Positions 58,890-64,000 of a stretch of 64,000 nucleotides of DNA are shown in pieces (within the stretch, counting starts at the first letter, position 1; every line of letters begins with the position of its first letter). The notes under the pieces were generated by a model. That model was not told the DNA's origin. It saw nothing but the letters and a program-made list of their open reading frames with translations, and ran no database searches. Source of the stretch: Intestinicryptomonas porci. Its GTDB lineage: Bacteria; Verrucomicrobiota; Verrucomicrobiia; Opitutales; Intestinicryptomonadaceae. The translations under genes and the position numbers were made by a program. The stretch covers positions 62,001 through 126,000 of the forward strand of contig NZ_JALBUT010000002.1 in assembly GCF_033971905.1 (NCBI RefSeq), read 5' to 3'.

Positions 58890-60434
58890 ATGGATAATCT
58901 ACATCAAAACATTGCGGTATTAAAAAAGATAAGCCATCTTATCGCAAAACACTCCCCCGTGTCGGAAATGATATCGAGGATGCTCGACATTCTTTATACC
59001 GAAATGGGTTTTCTGCGCGGAACAATCACTTTGCGCGAAGGTGACATGCTCGTAATAGAAGCCTCGCAGGGCTTGAATAAAAACGAAATAGAGCGCGGAA
59101 CTTACCGCGTAGGGGAAGGCATTACGGGGCTTGTCGCAAAAGACGGAACTCCGCGCGTCATAGCCGACATTTCAAAGGAGAAATCTTTTCTAAACCGCAC
59201 GGGTGCGCGTAGCGGCGAAAAGAATGTGGCGTTTATCTGTGTTCCCGTAATTTACGCCGACAACGTGATAGGCACGATTTCAATCGACAGAAAAGTCGAT
59301 AAAAGCACCGATTTGGACGCCGATTTGCATCTTCTTGAAATCATTGCCGACATCATGGCGGACGCGATATACGTCTCGTACACGGAAGTCGAGGAGCGCA
59401 AGAAGCTGATTTCAGAAAATCGCCGCCTGCAGCTTGAGCTGGACAACCGCATGCGTCCCAACGAAATTGTCGGCAACTGTTCGGGTATGAAGAACGTCTA
59501 TTCCATGATATTTAAGGTGGCGTCTTCAAACGCGACGGTTTTGATAAGAGGGGAGTCGGGCACGGGCAAGGAGCTTGTTGCGCGCGCGATACAGAAAAAT
59601 TCGGTAAGGCAGGACAAGCCGTTTGTTTCGATAAACTGCGCCGCTCTGCCCGAAGGCCTTATCGAAAGCGAGCTTTTCGGGCATGAAAAGGGGGCTTTTA
59701 CGGGCGCGATAAACAGAAAAATCGGGCTTGTGGAAGTGGCAGACACGGGCACTCTTTTCTTGGACGAAGTCGGGGACTTGCCGCTTCTCATGCAGTTGAA
59801 GCTTTTGCGCTTCATTCAGGAGCATTCCTATTACCGCGTCGGCGGCGGCGAAGAGCGGAAAGTTGACGTCAGGATTATCGCCGCGACAAGCCGCAACTTG
59901 GAAGATATGATAAGGGATGGAACTTTCAGGGAGGACTTGTATTACCGCCTGAACGTGTTTCCGATTTACATGCCCGCCCTGCGGAACAGGAAGTGCGACA
60001 TAACCGTTCTTGCCGAGCATTTCCTGCAAAAGTACAATTTAATCCACGGCAAAAACGTTGCAAGAATTTCCACTCCCGCAATAAACATGCTGATGTCCTA
60101 CTATTGGCCAGGCAATGTGCGCGAGCTTGAAAATTGCATGGAGTACGCGGTCTTGAACACTTCCGACAACGTCATAAGCGGCTACAATCTGCCGCCGACA
60201 TTGCAGACGGAAGCTTCATGCAAGTCTTCGGTGAGCGCGGATTTTGAGTCGGGGGATTTTGCCGACTACGAAACTTTGGTCGGAAATTTTGAGCGCGAAA
60301 TAATAATAAACGCCCTCAAAAAAACAAACGGCAACGCGACTGCCGCCGCGAAAGTATTGCAGGCGACTCCGCGCATAATTTTATACAAAATAAAAAAACT
60401 CGGAATTGATACCCGTCTTTACAAGTCGTCGTAA
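58890..60434 (+). CDS. NifA-like sigma-54 activator with GAF domain
   Basis: This 514-residue protein has an N-terminal GAF sensor (residues about 20-165, with VGEGITGLVAKDGTPRVI as in NifA). A sigma-54 ATPase follows, with Walker A GESGTGKE, the loop GAFTGA, GTLFLDEVGDLPL and FREDLYYRLNVFP. A Fis-type DNA-binding helix pair ends it (NGNATAAAKVLQATPRIILYK, where TPR is also seen in NifA). It lacks a receiver domain, so it is not controlled by phosphorylation like NtrC. It lies within the gltB-gltD-carAB operon, and the divergent glnK operon also has a sigma-54 promoter. It is the natural candidate to activate both, including its own gene. No nif genes are present, so nitrogen fixation is not implied. 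Confidence 0.9.
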   Translation: MDNLHQNIAVLKKISHLIAKHSPVSEMISRMLDILYTEMGFLRGTITLREGDMLVIEASQGLNKNEIERGTYRVGEGITGLVAKDGTPRVIADISKEKSFLNRTGARSGEKNVAFICVPVIYADNVIGTISIDRKVDKSTDLDADLHLLEIIADIMADAIYVSYTEVEERKKLISENRRLQLELDNRMRPNEIVGNCSGMKNVYSMIFKVASSNATVLIRGESGTGKELVARAIQKNSVRQDKPFVSINCAALPEGLIESELFGHEKGAFTGAINRKIGLVEVADTGTLFLDEVGDLPLLMQLKLLRFIQEHSYYRVGGGEERKVDVRIIAATSRNLEDMIRDGTFREDLYYRLNVFPIYMPALRNRKCDITVLAEHFLQKYNLIHGKNVARISTPAINMLMSYYWPGNVRELENCMEYAVLNTSDNVISGYNLPPTLQTEASCKSSVSADFESGDFADYETLVGNFEREIIINALKKTNGNATAAAKVLQATPRIILYKIKKLGIDTRLYKSS

Positions 60435-60467
60435 GGCGGGTTTTTTGAAATTTTAAACTTATAGAAA

Positions 60468-61538
60468 ATGAAAGACGCATATTTGGTTCTTGAAGACGGA
60501 AGCTGTTTTGAGGGAAAATCATTCGGCTTTGAAAAATCCGTTTTTGGCGAAGTTGTTTTCAATACGGCGATGACGGGCTATCCCGAAAGCCTCACAGACC
60601 CTTCCTACGAAGGTCAAATTATGGTTTTGACCTATCCTTTGATTGGAAATTACGGCGTTCCGTCCGCAGAGACTTGCTCTGACGGGCTTTCAAAATTCAT
60701 GGAGAGCGGCAGGATTCACGCCGAGGCTCTGGTCGTTGGCGATTACAGCGTTAATTACAGCCATTGGAACGCTGCTTTAAGTCTTTCCGACTGGCTTAAG
60801 CAGGAAAAAATCGCGGGCATTTGTGGCGTTGACACGCGCGAGCTTACAAAGGTTTTGCGCGGAAGCGGAGTGATGCAGGGGCGGATTTTTATCGGAAAGC
60901 CCGAAAGCTTTTCACCTCAGACGGAGTATTCAAAAATCAATTTTGTTGACAAGGTTTCGTGCAGGGAGATTTTAAAATATAACGAGGGCGCGCCCAAGAA
61001 AGTTGTGCTGCTCGATTGCGGAGTGAAGGAAAACATCATACGCTGTCTTTTGCGGCGCGGCGTTGAAATCGCGCGTGTTCCGTGGAATTACGATTTCAGC
61101 GGAATGGACTTTGACGGCGTTTTCATTTCAAACGGGCCCGGCAATCCCGACATGTGCTCCGAAGCCGTTCAGAACATCAAAAAAGCAATGGCAAAAGAAA
61201 AGCCGATATTCGGCATTTGCATGGGCAACCAGCTTCTTGCAAAGGCGGGGGGCGCGAAAGTGTACAAGCTCAAATACGGGCACAGAAGCCACAACCAGCC
61301 CGTCAGAATGCTCGGCACAAACCGCTGTTTCATAACAAGCCAAAACCACGGCTATGCGGTTGACAATTCTTCTTTGGGCGATGACTGGGAGGTCTATTTT
61401 GAAAACATGAACGACGGCTCGAACGAGGGCATAAGGCACAAGACAAAGCCGTTCTTTTCAGTGCAGTTCCATCCAGAAGCCGCTTCGGGGCCCACGGATA
61501 CTGAATTTCTTTTCGACGAATTTGTAAATTTATTGTAG
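60468..61538 (+). CDS. carA: Carbamoyl-phosphate synthase, small (glutaminase) subunit
   Basis: This 356-residue subunit releases ammonia from glutamine for carbamoyl phosphate. The glutaminase Cys is in GICMGNQLLAKAGG (Asn where many have His after Gly), and the His-Glu pair is in SVQFHPEAASGPTDTEFLFD. Length fits the family. It follows the activator gene by 33 bases and precedes carB by one base, so it is probably in the same long transcript as gltBD. Confidence 0.95.
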   Translation: MKDAYLVLEDGSCFEGKSFGFEKSVFGEVVFNTAMTGYPESLTDPSYEGQIMVLTYPLIGNYGVPSAETCSDGLSKFMESGRIHAEALVVGDYSVNYSHWNAALSLSDWLKQEKIAGICGVDTRELTKVLRGSGVMQGRIFIGKPESFSPQTEYSKINFVDKVSCREILKYNEGAPKKVVLLDCGVKENIIRCLLRRGVEIARVPWNYDFSGMDFDGVFISNGPGNPDMCSEAVQNIKKAMAKEKPIFGICMGNQLLAKAGGAKVYKLKYGHRSHNQPVRMLGTNRCFITSQNHGYAVDNSSLGDDWEVYFENMNDGSNEGIRHKTKPFFSVQFHPEAASGPTDTEFLFDEFVNLL

Positions 61539-61539
61539 G

Positions 61540-64000
61540 ATGAAAAAACAGATAAAAAAAGTTTTGTTATTGGGTTCGGGTGCGCTGAAAATCGGCGAAG
61601 CGGGCGAATTCGACTATTCGGGAAGCCAGGCTTTGAAAGCCTTGAAAGAAGAGGGCATAGAAACGGTTTTGATAAACCCTAACATCGCGACGGTTCAGAC
61701 GAGCGAAGGTATTGCCGACAGCATTTACTTTCTTCCTGTCACGCCTTATTTCGTGGAAAAAATCATCGAGAAGGAGCGTCCCGACGGTGTTCTTTTGTCT
61801 TTCGGCGGTCAAACCGCGCTAAATTGCGGCGTTGAGCTTTTTAAAAGCGGTGTTTTTGAAAAATACGGCGTCGAAGTTTTGGGGACTCCCGTACAGACCA
61901 TCATCGACACCGAAGACAGAGAACTTTTCGTCAAAAAATTGGACGAAATAAGCGTAAAGAGCATCAAAAGCGAGGCTGTCGAAAATATTGAAGACGCCCG
62001 CCGCGCGGCAAAGAAGCTTGAATACCCCGTAATCATACGCGCCGCGTACGCCTTGGGTGGATTGGGTTCGGGATTTTGCGACAATGAGGAGGAATTGAAT
62101 GTTCTTGCCGAAAAGGCGTTTTCATTCTCCCCTCAGGTTTTGGTGGAAAAAAGCTTGAAGGGCTGGAAAGAAATAGAATACGAAGTTGTGCGCGACAGGT
62201 TCGACAACTGCATTTGCGTCTGCAACATGGAAAATTTCGACCCTTTGGGCATCCATACGGGCGAAAGCATCGTTATCGCCCCGTCCCAGACTCTTTCAAA
62301 TACCGACTTCCACAAGCTTCGCGAGCTTTCCATACGCATAGTGCGCCATTTGGGGATTGTGGGGGAATGCAATGTGCAGTACGCCTACGACCCGATGTCG
62401 GAAGATTACAGGGTTATTGAAGTGAACGCGCGCCTTAGCCGCTCTTCTGCCTTGGCGTCGAAAGCCACGGGCTATCCGCTTGCCTTTGTGGCGGCTAAGC
62501 TTGGATTGGGCTACGGGCTTTTCGAGCTTAAAAATTCGGTGACGAAAACAACAAGCGCGTTTTTTGAACCCGCGCTTGACTATGTTGTATGCAAAATTCC
62601 GCGCTGGGACTTGGGCAAATTCCACGGGGTTGCGCGCGAGCTTGGCTCTTCGATGAAGTCGGTGGGCGAGGTCATGGCAATCGGCAGGACTTTTGAAGAG
62701 GCAATCCAAAAGGGCTTGCGCATGATAGGGCAGGGAATGCACGGCTTTGTCGAAAATAAGGAGTTGCAAATTGCCGACATCGACAAGGCATTGCGCGAGC
62801 CGACCGACAACAGAATTTTTGCCATATCAAAGGCAATGCGCGCGGGCTACACTGTCGAAGAAATCCATTCGCTTACCAAAATCGACAACTGGTTCTTGCA
62901 GAAGCTCCAAAACATTATGGATACTTCAAAGGAACTGCACGATTGGGCAGGCTCAAACCGCGGCTTGGTTGAAATACCAAAGCCGCTTTTGAAGAAAGCG
63001 AAAATTCAGGGCTTTTCTGATTTTCAAATAGCAAGGGCAATCGGAATAGACTCCGACATGGAGCGGGCTATTTTGAAAGTCAGGGAATACCGCAAGAGCA
63101 TCGGCATTGTTCCCGTTGTAAAGCAAATCGACACTCTTGCCGCGGAGTATCCTGCCAAGACAAACTATTTGTATTTGACATACGGCGGAATTGCAAACGA
63201 CGTAAAGTACCTCGGCGACAAAAAATCAATAGTGGTTTTGGGGTCGGGGGCTTACAGGATAGGCTCTTCCGTCGAATTTGACTGGTGCGGTGTGCAGGCT
63301 CTCAACACCATCAGAAAAGAGGGCTACCGCGCGGTGATGATAAACTATAACCCCGAAACCGTCTCGACCGACTACGACGTTTGCGACCGCCTTTATTTCG
63401 ACGAGCTTACTTTTGAGCGCGTCATGGACATCATCGAGCTTGAAAATCCGTATGGCGTGGTTCTTTCAACGGGCGGGCAAATACCGAACAACTTGGCTCT
63501 CCGCCTCGACTCGCAAAACGTCAGGATTTTGGGAACTTCCGCCAAAAGCATAGATAATGCCGAAGACCGCGACAAATTTTCCGCAATGCTCGACAGAATA
63601 GGCGTTGACCAACCTGAATGGCGCGCGCTCACTTCGATGGAGGACATTGGCAAATTCATCGAAAAAGTGGGCTTCCCCGTGCTTGTGCGCCCGTCTTACG
63701 TTTTGAGCGGAGCCGCAATGAACGTCTGTTCGAACCAAGAGGAGCTTGAACGCTTCTTGAAGCTTGCGGCGAACGTTTCAAAGGCTCATCCCGTTGTTGT
63801 AAGTCAATTCGTCGAGCACGCAAAGGAAGTTGAAATGGACGCCGTCGCAAAAGACGGGGAAATCATAGCCTACGCAATAAGCGAGCATATCGAATACGCG
63901 GGCGTGCATTCGGGGGACGCAACCATACAGTTTCCCCCGCAAAAACTTTACGTTGAAACTTTGCGCCGAATTAAGCGCATATCGCGCCAAATCGCAAGCG
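61540..64000 (+). CDS. carB: Carbamoyl-phosphate synthase, large subunit, 3' truncated by the window
   Basis: The frame opens at the ATG at 61540, one base after the carA stop, and stays open to the right edge (about 820 codons of an expected 1070). The first ATP-grasp half (SGALKIGEAGEFDYSGSQAL) and the second (LGSGAYRIGSSVEFDWCG) are both visible. The EVNARLSRSSALASKATGYP signature is present. The subunit makes carbamoyl phosphate for pyrimidines and arginine. The N-terminal motif GSGALKIGEAGEFDYSG resembles the eukaryotic and Bacteroidetes type more than the E. coli type. Confidence 0.96.
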   Translation, partial: MKKQIKKVLLLGSGALKIGEAGEFDYSGSQALKALKEEGIETVLINPNIATVQTSEGIADSIYFLPVTPYFVEKIIEKERPDGVLLSFGGQTALNCGVELFKSGVFEKYGVEVLGTPVQTIIDTEDRELFVKKLDEISVKSIKSEAVENIEDARRAAKKLEYPVIIRAAYALGGLGSGFCDNEEELNVLAEKAFSFSPQVLVEKSLKGWKEIEYEVVRDRFDNCICVCNMENFDPLGIHTGESIVIAPSQTLSNTDFHKLRELSIRIVRHLGIVGECNVQYAYDPMSEDYRVIEVNARLSRSSALASKATGYPLAFVAAKLGLGYGLFELKNSVTKTTSAFFEPALDYVVCKIPRWDLGKFHGVARELGSSMKSVGEVMAIGRTFEEAIQKGLRMIGQGMHGFVENKELQIADIDKALREPTDNRIFAISKAMRAGYTVEEIHSLTKIDNWFLQKLQNIMDTSKELHDWAGSNRGLVEIPKPLLKKAKIQGFSDFQIARAIGIDSDMERAILKVREYRKSIGIVPVVKQIDTLAAEYPAKTNYLYLTYGGIANDVKYLGDKKSIVVLGSGAYRIGSSVEFDWCGVQALNTIRKEGYRAVMINYNPETVSTDYDVCDRLYFDELTFERVMDIIELENPYGVVLSTGGQIPNNLALRLDSQNVRILGTSAKSIDNAEDRDKFSAMLDRIGVDQPEWRALTSMEDIGKFIEKVGFPVLVRPSYVLSGAAMNVCSNQEELERFLKLAANVSKAHPVVVSQFVEHAKEVEMDAVAKDGEIIAYAISEHIEYAGVHSGDATIQFPPQKLYVETLRRIKRISRQIAS

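Noticed and set aside
58890..60434. Evidence for nitrogen fixation from a NifA-like gene
   Set aside because: No nifHDK or cofactor genes are in the window and the gene sits with GOGAT; family likeness alone does not imply fixation.

Overview
The window reads as a chromosomal segment of a Verrucomicrobiota bacterium, most likely Opitutae or a related anaerobic or gut lineage. This is inferred from gene content, not from a search. The indicators are a PEP-CTERM surface protein, the diaminopimelate aminotransferase route (dapL-dapF), a type III glutamine synthetase, a membrane pyrophosphatase, a ThrH-type phosphatase, a Tat-exported Gfo/Idh/MocA oxidoreductase, and several polysaccharide enzymes. 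Coding density is high and most genes are housekeeping. No prophage, transposase, CRISPR array or rRNA is visible. One tRNA (Asn) is present.

Layout. 1-4 kb: the end of a GNAT acetyltransferase, then ychF, a ResB-like gene and ccsA on the minus strand. 4-7.6 kb: a large secreted beta-helix PEP-CTERM protein and a small membrane protein. They are preceded by a 19-bp perfect inverted repeat bracketing a promoter-like segment, a candidate phase-variable promoter. 7.7-19.2 kb: a GH43 lipoprotein, an Lrp-type regulator with an aminotransferase, der-fmt, a META-domain lipoprotein, an FKBP isomerase, purM, thrH, a TolB-like propeller and an unknown protein. 19.3-26.4 kb: hppA, a Tat oxidoreductase with a secreted partner, and an MFS sugar transporter with a ROK kinase. 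26.4-33.2 kb: pheA, scpB, ilvD, a sigma-54 response regulator with an odd YkuD protein, and asd. 33.2-33.7 kb: three 152-bp tandem repeats that keep an RNA-like hairpin. 33.7-43.9 kb: a sugar cluster of a GH2 enzyme, a sodium/solute symporter, galK, galE, a LacI regulator and araA. 44-44.8 kb: an AT-rich patch with tiny secreted ORFs, one of them frameshifted, and tRNA-Asn. 45-64 kb: pyrG, dapF, dapL and a nitrogen assimilation locus.

The most coherent system is the nitrogen locus. glnK-amtB-glnN on the minus strand and gltB-gltD-(NifA-like activator)-carA-carB on the plus strand diverge from a 386-bp AT-rich region. Each side has a sigma-54 -24/-12 promoter, and two identical 10-bp palindromes lie between them as candidate enhancer sites. 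The activator gene sits inside the operon it probably controls, no nif genes are present, and the PII protein lacks the tyrosine used for uridylylation. This suggests a NifA-family protein used as a local activator of ammonium assimilation.
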